NCBI RefSeq assembly: GCF_001540865.1 | Contig: NC_033625.1 | Coordinates: forward strand, 13,438,494-13,502,493 | Direction: 5' to 3' | Origin: Ananas comosus | Lineage: Eukaryota > Streptophyta > Magnoliopsida > Poales > Bromeliaceae | DNA: 64,000 nt | Shown here: positions 22,745-32,861 of the stretch, piece after piece | How positions within the stretch are numbered: the first letter of the stretch is position 1 | Layout of the letters: every line of letters starts with the position of its first letter | Notes under the pieces: generated by a model | What the model saw: only the letters and a program-made list of their open reading frames with translations | Told to the model about the DNA's origin: nothing | Databases searched by the model: none | Position numbers and translations under genes: made by a program

Positions 22745-22999
22745 TTATTTGCCTGTGAGTCCCCAAGTGGCTAAGCAATCCGCAATTATAGCATGTTTAA
22801 AAAATCTCGAATTCCATATGAAGTTGAAGAAATTGAATCTCTCTGTAAAAAACCATAGTTCCATGATTTTTATCCGAGCTTCAGGTGTTAGCGAATCTGA
22901 GTGATAACTCCTGCGGTACAAAGCTTTGATGATGGATGCTGAATCTGAGAAAATATAAAAAGTTTTTCCAGGATACATTTGCAAAAGAAGCTCTGTCAC
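22745..22999 (-). pseudogene. RNase H-like domain fragment of a retrotransposon
   Basis: The frame contains YIFSDSASIIKAL and a downstream FIWNSRFFKHAIIADCLAT, the pattern of the plant RNase H-like (RVT_3) domain that ends LINE-type ORFs, where Asp of SDS and the late Asp of ADCLA are catalytic positions. It is isolated, with no reverse transcriptase nearby, and is interpreted as a LINE remnant. Confidence 0.6.
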
Positions 23000-23177
23000 T
23001 CGAGAGATTGCTACATTTAGATTATATTAATCAGTATAATTCATTGATTCAAGTGCCCCTATTACTAAAAAATAAATAAGTAATATCGAAACTCATTAAT
23101 TTACCATTGATGACATTTTTGGTCAAACTTGCTCTCGATATATAATTCAATAGACAGAGATTGTGGATCGTACTAAT

Positions 23178-23222
23178 AATAACAATAACAATAATAATAA
23201 TAATAATAATAATAATCATAAT
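23178..23222. repeat. (AAT)n microsatellite
   Basis: About 14 AAT/ACA-type units, not part of any recognised element. Confidence 0.8.
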
Positions 23223-23442
23223 AATATGGCAATTTCGAGAAGTTTCAATGCATGCACCGTTTACATGCGACAAAAAATTAACAAGGATATTTGATCTCTA
23301 CGGGTCATTGACAACCTCTTGATTATTTTTTTATAATTATTTATTTTTAAGAATAATTATTTATATATTTTTGAAAATTTTTGGACTTTTTTATTAACCT
23401 TACTTAGAAAAATATTAAAACAACCGTTATCTTTATAAATTA

Positions 23443-23798
23443 AGGAAAACTTCAAAAACCCTTCCGGTGGTTTCGTAGTTTCTTACTTTGCCCTCCTGTG
23501 ATTTAAAATGTATCAATTTGCCCCCATGTGATTTTTTTTTCTCTTTTTCTTATCAATTTTATTATTTTTTTTTCTTAAATCAGTGATAAAGTTAAAATTA
23601 AAGGGTACTAAAATGAATATTTGATAAATCTAGATGGGCATTTGAAGTTTTTTGTATATAATTTAATAAAATATTAACGAAAAAGCTACCGAAAAGATAG
23701 AAACGAAATCACAGGGGGGCAAATTGATACACTTTAAACCACAGAGTACTAAAGTGAGAAACTACGAAACCACGGGGAGTTTTTTAAAGTTTTTTCTC
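23443..23798. repeat. MITE family F1, copy 3
   Basis: It starts 'aggaaaacttcaaaaacc' and ends 'ttaaagttttttctc', flanked by TA at 23,441-442 and 23,799-800. The interior matches copy 1. Confidence 0.75.
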
Positions 23799-23799
23799 T

Positions 23800-24420
23800 A
23801 AATTATTACTTTGTCTTTTTAAATATACTTTCTATCGTTACCAATTTTTTTATTAATTTGTCCTTAAGTTGTTGATAAAAAAATATATATTTTAAAATTT
23901 TTTTAACTCAGTACAAATTTTATCTGGATTTAATTCGAAATTACTTAATGGATACTAAGAGCGAAATTATTTGAAACAAAATATATAATTATCCTTGTAT
24001 TTTTATATCTGAAGTAAAATTGGTCACGGCAGCATCCGACATAGATCTATCTCTTGGGAACCAAGTTTCAATTAATTAATTGATAATTAATTAATATTTG
24101 GTAGAGATAAGAGTGTGGGGGAATTAGTATTCACCTCTTGTGTCGTAGACTCCCTTTGTGATGGAGACAAAATAGTCAACTAATAAGTCATAACACGTTT
24201 GTATACATATTTGTCTCACAAAAACAGAGCTTTCCAAAAGAAAGATGAACAGTCTTCTTTCTCCGCCCTCAATAGTCATACTTTTTTTTTCTTTTTTTCT
24301 CTTCTTTTTCTGTCTTTTCTCTACTTCTTTTTGACTTAGTTATTTCTCTGCCCTCTGCCCTCAGTAGCCATACTTTTATTTTATTTTATTTCTTTTCTGT
24401 CCTTCTCTTTAACTTGTTTG
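23800..24420. other. Intergenic region, nothing recognised
   Basis: AT-rich sequence and pyrimidine-rich runs (24,280-24,410, 'ttctctgccctc' repeated). No gene seen. Confidence 0.4.
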
Positions 24421-24765
24421 ATATATATATATATATATATATATATAGAGTGAGGCTACTATGCTATCGGAAGCACGGAGCCTTCCGTGCTTCCAGCTCG
24501 TTTTCGATGTTANATAGAGAGAGAGAGAGAGAGAGAGAGAGTTGGACTAGGCTACTATTAGTAGCAAAATTTCATTATTGCTATCAGTTTTTTAGCCTTT
24601 GGATCAACTCTTTTCATCATTTCTAACTATTGGATTAAATACTATAACCCAGTGGAGACCACTCAACTCTAACTGACTAATATCATCCTAATCCTATAAT
24701 TTTTCATCTAAGGGTTAAAAACTTGATAGCAAAAAGTGCATTTTACTACTAATAGTATTTCAGCC

Positions 24766-24804
<39 letters not shown>

Positions 24805-24980
24805 CGACTGGAATACTATTAATAGCATCAAGGGATTGGTGCTATCGAGTTTTACACCGTTAGATTCAAGCACCCACTCAACCCTAGGGGCCCACATCAT
24901 CCTAACCGTACATTTCTCAATCTAAGGGCTAAAAAACTAATAACACTAATAGCTTGGTTCTATTGATAGTATTCCAGCAT

Positions 24981-25049
<69 letters not shown>

Positions 25050-25050
25050 A
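24421..25050. repeat. P1 MITE cluster in (TA)n/(GA)n microsatellites, with one N
   Basis: A truncated MITE start at 24,448-24,512 ends at a single N (24,513). Two P1 copies follow at about 24,541-24,768 and 24,801-24,982. Every boundary is a (TA)n or (GA)n tract. Confidence 0.65.
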
Positions 25051-25054
25051 ATAG

Positions 25055-25588
25055 AGAGTTAGGCTCCTATACTTTCGAAAATATAGAGGCTTCCGGACTT
25101 GTAAGTTATTTTTGTTGATGGGGCATCTGATTTGGAGATCGACTTCGTTAGACATGATTTACGCTATTCGAATTATTTAGAAACCAAATTTTATAATTTT
25201 TTTACTTCATTTGCCTGGTAAACAGGTAGGCTCAAAATGAACGGCTGAAAATAAAAATCTCGTAAAATATAGTGAAAAAAGACTCAAATTTCAAATTGGA
25301 AATATTGTTCTTACTCTTGATGTTAAGTAGAATTTTCTATTAAAGTTTTATGTAATTTGGATTCTTCTACACCGTTGAACTTTAAAACGTGCCACATCGG
25401 CCGTTAAAATAGTCATTTTTGAGACTCTTTGATCACTTGGTAAATGATGTCAAAAAATTATGAAATTTGGTTTTTAAATAGTTCTAAAAGCGTAGATCAT
25501 GTCTAACGGAACCGATCGCCGAATCAGATGCTCTATCATCAAAAATAACTTATAAGCACGAAGGCCCCCGTACTTTCGAAAATATAGA
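25055..25588. repeat. P2 MITE (palindromic, ~534 bp)
   Basis: Ends 'aggctcctatactttcgaaa' and 'tactttcgaaaatatagaag' are inverted. Inside are paired blocks 'tctgatttggagatcgac' / 'gatcgccgaatcagatg' and 'gacatgatttacgct' / 'gcgtagatcatgtc'. No coding capacity. Confidence 0.7.
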
Positions 25589-25596
25589 AGACGTAC

Positions 25597-25660
<64 letters not shown>

Positions 25661-25663
<3 letters not shown>

Positions 25664-26199
25664 CAGCTGCTATACTATCGGTAGCATGGGGCCTCCCGTG
25701 TTACCAAGTTGTTTTCGATGATGCGGTTTCCAAATCGACGATCGGCTCTGTTAGACTTAATCTACACTATTAAAAGTATTTGAAAACTAAATTTTATAAT
25801 TTTTTGACATCATTTGACTAGTGATCAAAAGATCTCAAAATTGACAATTGTAATGGCCGATGTGGCGTGTTTTTTAGTTTAACGGTGTAAAACAATTCAA
25901 ATCCGATGAAAATTTTATTGAAATTTTTTTTCACTATTTAGAGTAAGATCAGTAAATCTGATCTTAAATTTAAATCTTTTATCATTATTTTTTATGAGAT
26001 TTTTATTTTCAGCCGTTCAATTTTAGACTATTTGTTTGATAGGTAAATGATATCAAAAAATTATGAAATTTATTTTCCAAATATTTTTAATAGTGTAGAT
26101 CAAGTCTAACGGAGCCGATCGTCGATTTGAAAGCCACATCATCGAAAACAACTTGGTAGCACGGGAGGCCCCGTGCTATCGATAGTATAGTAGCCGAAC
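25661..26199. repeat. P2 MITE, second copy
   Basis: Ends 'ccagctgctatactatcggt' and 'atcgatagtatagtagccg' are inverted, with the same internal paired blocks as the copy at 25.06 kb. Flanked by (TA)n on the left and (CT)n on the right. Confidence 0.75.
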
Positions 26200-26227
26200 T
26201 CTCTCTCTCTCTCTCTCTCTCTTTCTC

Positions 26228-26502
26228 TGTATATATATATATATACATATGTATATGTATATATATATATATATATACATATACATATGTATATATATAT
26301 ATATACATATGTATATATATGTATATATATGTACATATATGTATATATATGTATATATATGTACATATATATGTTATAATATGTTATATATTACATATGT
26401 ACTATATATATGTACATTATATATAATATATATATGTTATATATATGATACATTATATATTTAAAGATGTATATTCGTATATATGTACATATATATATGT
26501 AA
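26228..26502. repeat. Low-complexity TATATG/TATACA tract
   Basis: Almost pure alternation of TATATA, TATGTA and TACATA, so all apparent reading frames are (YI)n-like artefacts. Confidence 0.8.
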
Positions 26503-28533
26503 TGTACATAATATTTATATGCTACATGTATAGATATATACATATATATATACATTGTCATGATTATATGTAATGTAGTTATATATATGTAAATGTACAT
26601 ACATATATGTACAATATAATAATATATGTATTATATGCTTTATTAATTTATTATTGTACATGTAATATATTTATATATGTACATATTATATTGTACATGT
26701 ACGTGATACATATATATATGTATTATATTTATATAATATTGTACGACCTGGACCGGCAAATGTTAGTTCCGTTTAGCACGTGACGTTGACTCAGTCGTAC
26801 TATTAATTTCTAGCTGGTGATATGGCTTGATATTAAATATACCCGAACACTCGTGTACCGTAGCATATAGTAGACCGAATCTTCTCTCTCTCTCCTATTT
26901 CTCTTTTATATATATTATAATATATTGTAACGACCTGACCGACCCAAAATGCTTAGCCTAGTTAAGCACTGAGTTAGACCTCACCGGTATATCTCATCAC
27001 TTCTTAGTGGTGAATGGCATTACATTTAAATATAACGACCGACCCATAGCGAATAATAGACTGTTGGGCAAAAACAATCGGCTCAAATGTTAGCCAGATT
27101 ATTATGTTATTTACATCAAGCTATATACCCATCTGGTCATAACTATATAATTTGGGATATTGGGTGACACAAACACAAACACGGCGTTACTCGATGCGAG
27201 CGGCGCACAAACACACAGTATATATATATATATAATTATTTATATTATATTTATATATATAGAGAGAGAGAGATGAAGAGAGAGAGGAGAGAGAGGGGGA
27301 GGAGAGAGTAGGGATAGATATTGTAAAAGTATCATGGGGGTGATACTGTGTGTTTTTTAACCTATGATGAGAGATGTGACGGTTGAGATAGATGTGTAGG
27401 TGATGGTCTAGGTGGAATAGTGTTTAATCAAGGGTATTAATATCAAAACAAAGTATGATGCTGGCTTAAACCTAAATAGACATGATGAGTGTATTGGTAA
27501 ATAGTCTAAGCTCAACATGTACATAATATTTATATGCTACATGTATAGATATATACATATATATATACATTGTCATGATTATATGTAATGTAGTTATATA
27601 TATGTAAATGTACATACATATATGTACAATATAATAATATATGTATTATATGCTTTATTAATTTATTATTGTACATGTAATATATTTATATATGTACATA
27701 TTATATTGTACATGTACGTGATACATATATATATGTATTATATTTATATAATATTGTACGACCTGGACCGGCAAATGTTAGTTCCGTTTAGCACGTGACG
27801 TTGACTCAGTCGTACTATTAATTTCTAGCTGGTGATATGGCTTGATATTAAATATACCCGAACACTCGTGTACCGTAGCATATAGTAGACCGAATCTTCT
27901 CTCTCTCTCCTATTTCTCTTTTATATATATTATAATATATTGTAACGACCTGACCGACCCAAAATGCTTAGCCTAGTTAAGCACTGAGTTAGACCTCACC
28001 GGTATATCTCATCACTTCTTAGTGGTGAATGGCATTACATTTAAATATAACGACCGACCCATAGCGAATAATAGACTGTTGGGCAAAAACAATCGGCTCA
28101 AATGTTAGCCAGATTATTATGTTATTTACATCAAGCTATATACCCATCTGGTCATAACTATATAATTTGGGATATTGGGTGACACAAACACAAACACGGC
28201 GTTACTCGATGCGAGCGGCGCACAACACACAGATATATATATATATATTAGATTATTAATTGATATATTATATATATAGGAGAGAGAGAGAGGAGAGAGA
28301 GAGATGGAGAGAGAGAGGGGAGAGAGAGTAAGGGCATGATATTGTAAAAGTATCATGGGGGTGATACTATGTTGTGTTTTTAACCATTGGATGAGAGATG
28401 TGAGGTTGAGATGATGTGGTAGGTGATGGTCTAGGTGGAATAGTGTTTAATCAAGGGTATTAATATCAAAACAAAGTATGATGCTGGCTTAAACCTAAAT
28501 AGACATGATGAGTGTATTGGTAAATAGTCTAAG

Positions 28534-28537
<4 letters not shown>
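26503..28537. repeat. Tandem duplication, two ~1,015-bp units
   Basis: Unit 1 is 26,503-27,517 and unit 2 is 27,518-28,537. Both contain 'cgacctggaccggcaaatg', 'agcctagttaagcactgag' and 'gttactcgatgcgagcggcg'. The copies are almost identical except at internal (TA)n(GA)n tracts (about 27,219-27,295 and 28,232-28,330). It looks LTR-derived, with no coding sequence. It is either a very recent duplication or an assembly artefact. Confidence 0.75.
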
Positions 28538-28579
<42 letters not shown>

Positions 28580-28584
<5 letters not shown>

Positions 28585-28801
28585 GAGCTAGAATACTCTT
28601 AAAAGCACCAAGTAGGTGGTGCTTGTGAGTTTTTAACCATTGGATTGAGAGATGTAGGATTGAGATGATAGTGGTAGGTGGTGATAGGTGGTGGTAGGTG
28701 GAATAGTGTTTGATCCAAAGGGTATTAGTAATTAAGGAGTGAATCCAAAGGTTAGAAACTTGGAAGCACCAAGCGGTTGGTGCTTCCAAAAGTATTCTAG
28801 C

Positions 28802-28806
<5 letters not shown>
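28580..28806. repeat. P1-type MITE ('AGTTGAGCTAGAATACT' subfamily)
   Basis: Starts AGTTGAGCTAGAATACTCTT and ends 'aaaagtattctagctccact', with paired 'gcaccaagtaggtggtgc' blocks. The same subfamily is at 61,313-61,545. Confidence 0.7.
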
Positions 28807-28881
<75 letters not shown>

Positions 28882-28884
<3 letters not shown>

Positions 28885-29135
28885 TAGAGCTACTATGCTG
28901 TCGGAAGCATATAGGATGTGTGGTTCTTCCGACTTTTTGCCTTTATATCAACCACTTTGAGTATTTCTAACCTTTGGATTATTACTATTATCCTGTGGGA
29001 ACCACTCAACCCTAGAGGTATTGCTCAACTCTAGAAAAACCGCAATCATCCCAATCGTACAATTCATGATCCAAAAGTCAAAAAGTCGGAAACATCAAAT
29101 ATTCTATGCTTCTAATAATATAATAACTCTACACT
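28882..29135. repeat. P1-type MITE ('GAGTAGAGCTACTATGC' subfamily)
   Basis: Starts GAGTAGAGCTACTATGCTGT after a long (CT)n(TA)n tract and ends 'taatataataactctac'. Sister copies are at 20,787 and 30,372. Confidence 0.65.
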
Positions 29136-30107
29136 ATATATTATCATTTTTTATACAAACAGGCACTAAAAAATAAGCAGAAATTTTTCACTCTGTTCAT
29201 CTACTAAGGCTCAATTAACTTTACCATAATTTTCAGCTTCTATACAAAAAATCATTCTCCTATAAATTTTTTTTGCCTTTTCTTTATGACTATCTAAAAT
29301 TTATATTTTATCATATAAAATTTTAAGTTGATGCATCAGCTTTCGTCAATATCCAGTCCATTTCATTTCTTCTAATTTATACTAAAAATTATTTTAAAAA
29401 TAACAAAAAAAATATTAAAAATTATTATTTTTATAAAAATAAATAAGAACAGTTTACACATTTTGCTCTCTCCATTAACACTATATTCTTCTAAAAGTAT
29501 CTCTAAAATTTTTAAGAAAATAAAATATAAAATTTTGAATTCAAGAGCAAAAAGTTAAAAAAACAGATATACATAAAAACTTCTCAGGGGATTTAGCACC
29601 CATCTTATGACTATTCTAGTCTTAACATACTTAACTCTCTTAACCTCTTGAGCTTAACTACTGCCAAATTTATAGGGAGCCACGCTTTACTCACAATAAT
29701 CATCAGTATAAGAATTTCACTCTTTCCACTATATAACCCTAACTCAGCCGAGACTCATATCATATTTGACACCCTACTTTCTAGAAGGTCATTCATTCTA
29801 AAACTACTCTAATCCGATCACACTTAACTTTTTTAATCTCTTGGGTTTAACCACTGTTCAAAATGCTATTTAATCCTATTATATCTTATATATAAAACTA
29901 TCTGGAGTCTCATATTTTTATATTAATTTTTTTTAAAAAATAATTTAATTGTTGGATGGCGTACATGTACATGCACCGTTTCTTTCTTTTTTTTTTCTTT
30001 TTTTTTTTATATATATATATTACCCTTGTTTACAGGATTTTTTATCAACTGTACGCGTCCATTAGAGGCGAGGTAGTGACATTTAGATCAACGTCATTCA
30101 ATTATAG
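29136..30107. repeat. Degenerate LTR-like sequence
   Basis: No gene. 29,580-29,930 contains two diverged copies of 'tcattctaaaactactctaatccg...ttaactctcttaacctcttgagcttaactac', a pattern shared with the LTR-like ends at 52.78-53.01 and 54.57-54.80 kb. Confidence 0.4.
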
Positions 30108-30279
30108 ATTGGTCTCAATTGATTATAATTATTAGTCTATTAACAGCATCCTAACTCAGTACGATTGTCCAAATAAAATAAGTTAAGTTAAACATTGGTC
30201 TCAATTGATTATAATTATTAGTCTATTAACAGCATCCTAACTCAGTACGATTGTCCAAATAAAATAAGTTAAGTTAAAC
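30108..30279 (+). repeat. Perfect 86-bp tandem duplication
   Basis: The unit from 'attggtctcaattg' to 'aagttaagttaaac' occurs twice, at 30,108-30,193 and 30,194-30,279, with no difference visible. Confidence 0.9.
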
Positions 30280-30371
30280 AAACCACGTCAGATTACATTT
30301 GGTTTTATTCAGATTTGTACTTAATTTGTTGCAAATCAATATAACCACATTTTAATTCGATTATATATATG

Positions 30372-30628
30372 GGAGTAGAGCTACTATATGCTATCGGAAA
30401 TATAGAGGAACTGGTGCTTTCAATTTTTTGGTCCTTAGATCAATCTTGTTTATCATTTTTAATCTTTGGATTAATACTATTATCCTATAGAGACCACTCA
30501 ACAATAGAATTACCATTCAACCTAAGGGAACCGCAATCATCCTATTCATTTAATTCTTGATCCAAAGGTCAAAAAGTCAGAAGCACCAAGTCTTCTATAC
30601 TTTCGATAGTATAGTAATTCTACACATA
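30372..30628. repeat. P1-type MITE
   Basis: Starts 'gagtagagctactatatgct' and ends 'tttcgatagtatagtaattctac'. Same subfamily as 20,787 and 28,882. Confidence 0.65.
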
Positions 30629-30755
30629 TATGGTTCATGTCCTTTTGGCTTTTGCCTTTTAGCTTCTAGTTCCAGAGTTGTTTTGTTACGGCATGAAATA
30701 ATTGCAGTTTAAACAGAACGGTAATTATTAGATAAAATATATATATATATATATA

Positions 30756-30830
30756 CCGACCGTCCCTAAAGCAAATGGCAAAGGGCTTGTTGGTTGGTAC
30801 CCGAGACCCAAATTCGAATTCTAGTTGATA
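30756..30830 (+). mobile_element. AU-like SINE, 5' half only
   Basis: Begins 'ccgaccgtccctaaagcaaatggcaaagg' and contains 'gagacccaaattcgaattct' (box-B region), then loses similarity. 3' truncated. Confidence 0.6.
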
Positions 30831-31211
30831 GTTCTTAAATAGCTATATATAGAAGATTTATGAATGGGTGTAAAATATATACCTTTTTTGTGGTGTATCA
30901 GTAGCATTGCTCGTGGCGCATATTGTACATACTAAAAATAAGGATAAACTTCAAATACCATCTATGTGGTTTCGCATTTTCTCACTTTACTATCCTGTGG
31001 TTTAAAGTGCATCAAGTTAGTACCCTGTGGTTTTATTTTTTTCCTTTCGTCAACTCCTCCGTTAATATTTCGTTAAATTATATACAAAAAAAACTTCAGA
31101 TACCCAACTAGGTTTATCGAATATTCACTTTAATACTCTTTAGTTTTAACTTTGTCACTGATTTAATAAAAAAACTTAATAAAATAAAAAATAAAAAGAA
31201 AAAAAAAACCA

Positions 31212-32547
31212 TCTATACTCTTATATGAATCCTCAATATGAAATGATGACGTGGCAAGCTTTCATTTTTTTTAATTTACGTTTTATCTCCACTTCTAAAT
31301 GCTCAACCCTTCACCTCTCCACATTTAATTATATTCATCATATTCCACCAATTAATGAGCTTAATTTGTAACTCCAATCCACTCCCCTCCACCATTAATC
31401 CCTCACCATCTCTTTTGCATGATATGTTCTGAATCCCCAATATGAAATAATGACTTGGCAAGCTCTCATTTTTTTAAATTTACGTTTCATCTCCATTTCT
31501 AAATGCTCAACCCTTCACCTCCCCACATTTAATTACATGCATCATATTCTACCAATTAGTGAGCTTAATTTGTAACTCCAATCCTCTCCTCTCCACCATT
31601 AATCCCCCCACCTCCTCTTTTTTGCATAACATGTTATTTTCCATGCAAAAAAGAAGATTTTCATGTAATCGCTCACCTCACACTCTCTCTATCTCATTGT
31701 GTTAACAAAGATTATGAGGATAATGAAGAAGAAGAGCATGCGAAGAACGTTGTCTCCTTCAAGAAATATTGTCCTGTAAAGTCCAGCCGTGGCTTATATA
31801 AGTGCTCGCGCAGACCGGTCTGCGCCGAAGCCCTCGCTCGCCGTGAACCGTCGCCACCTCGGCTGTCTCCTCGCGTGGCTCGCGCATGCCCACACTGGGC
31901 CGAGGGGAGCGACGTCCTAGCCTCCTCTTCGCGGGGGCGTTGTGCGGGAGCTCGCTTCTCAAGAATCGCAGGGACTTCTTGGTAAATCAAATTGTTTAAG
32001 TATTAGAATTTCTGTGGTTGATGTGATGGCAAGACTGTATCGGTTTAGATATCGCAGTTTGGTGATGCAGATGAGATGTTTGTTCATAGGTTACAATGAA
32101 AATTCAGAAGTGACTCGACGCGGGAAGCAACTACCAGCTGAAAATTAAGAAGATGTATAAGGTTTGGATAAGTAAGAGAAGTGCTCCAAAAAAATATTAG
32201 TTTTTTTAAGATTGATGTTTTTTGTTTTATTTTCATCTTATGACCATTTTTTTTTAGTAAACACTGTTGTGGGCAAAATTCTTTTCATAGATTAAAAAGT
32301 ATGATGTGGAGACTGGAGCCTGAGACCCCACCCAAAATTTTCTTAAGCCAAAAACGTTAAGTTATTATTTATGTATTTCATATGTTTCTAGCTATGATTT
32401 TATTTTTTAACAATTGAATTTAGTTATACAAATTGATTGTGCTTAACATGGTATAACTTCCTATAAGCTGTAAATATAAATTTTATTAAAATTTTAAAAA
32501 TTTATTTTTATTATCTACCCGCTACATCGCGCGGGTCTCTATACTAG
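31212..32547 (+). mobile_element. Non-autonomous Helitron (1,336 bp)
   Basis: It starts TCTATACTC after host A and ends ACTAG before host T, the A^T insertion rule of Helitrons. About 12 bp before the CTAG end is a hairpin ACCCGC-tacatcgc-GCGGGT, also diagnostic. There are no TIRs or TSD. The first 420 bp is a 204-bp tandem duplication (units from about 31,227 and 31,431). The middle (31,780-31,980) is strongly GC-rich with a TATATAAG box (31,795-31,802) and an 18-bp perfect palindrome at 31,808-31,825. No Rep/helicase is present. The element sits 315 bp upstream of the MATE C start. Confidence 0.8.
31712..31990 (-). other. GC-rich open stretch inside the Helitron, possible captured gene fragment
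   Basis: Composition contrasts sharply with the AT-rich Helitron body. The minus frame encodes an Arg/Ala/Ser-rich peptide with no domain I recognise, and the plus strand has a TATA-like box just before it. Helitrons commonly carry host gene pieces, including promoters. The donor gene is unknown. Confidence 0.35.
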
Positions 32548-32755
32548 TATAATATTAAATTGATACACTTTAAATTACATAGTACTAAAATAAGAAGACG
32601 CGGAATCACGGAATGGTATTTGAAGTTCTCTCCGAAAATAAAAATCATATAATCATGTTCACAAAAAAACAAAAGGACTATGCCAATAAATGGCATAAAA
32701 CAAATCTTTATTTGTAGTTTTTCCATGTGCCTGGACTTTTCCCCTCACATTTTGA

Positions 32756-32861
32756 ACCCTACAAATACATGAGACAATCCCCTCCAACTCTTCCTCTCTC
32801 TCTTAACAAACTCAATCACTCCCTTATAGAGAGAGAGGGAGAGAGAGGGAGGGAGAAGGAG
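32756..32861 (+). promoter_or_regulatory. Core promoter and GA leader of MATE C
   Basis: CCCTACAAATAC (about 32,756-32,767) sits where MATE B has CCCTATAAATAC, so its TATA box has one substitution. A (GA)n leader follows to the ATG. The right end of MITE F1 copy 4 and the Helitron terminus lie 230-315 bp upstream of the ATG. Confidence 0.45.

Larger units (their letters stand above)
30941..32633. repeat. MITE family F1, copy 4, split by the Helitron
   Basis: The left part (30,941-31,211) begins 'aggataaacttcaaatacc' after TA. The right part (32,548-32,633) ends 'ggtatttgaagttctctcc'. Joining the two across the Helitron restores the interior order of copy 1. Confidence 0.75.

Noticed and set aside
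26087..26600. Long (Tyr-Ile)n frames
   Set aside because: Translation of TATATA/TACATA low-complexity DNA.
31942..32148. 68-codon frame in the Helitron
   Set aside because: No domain, no conserved start and mixed composition; noted only as possible cargo.
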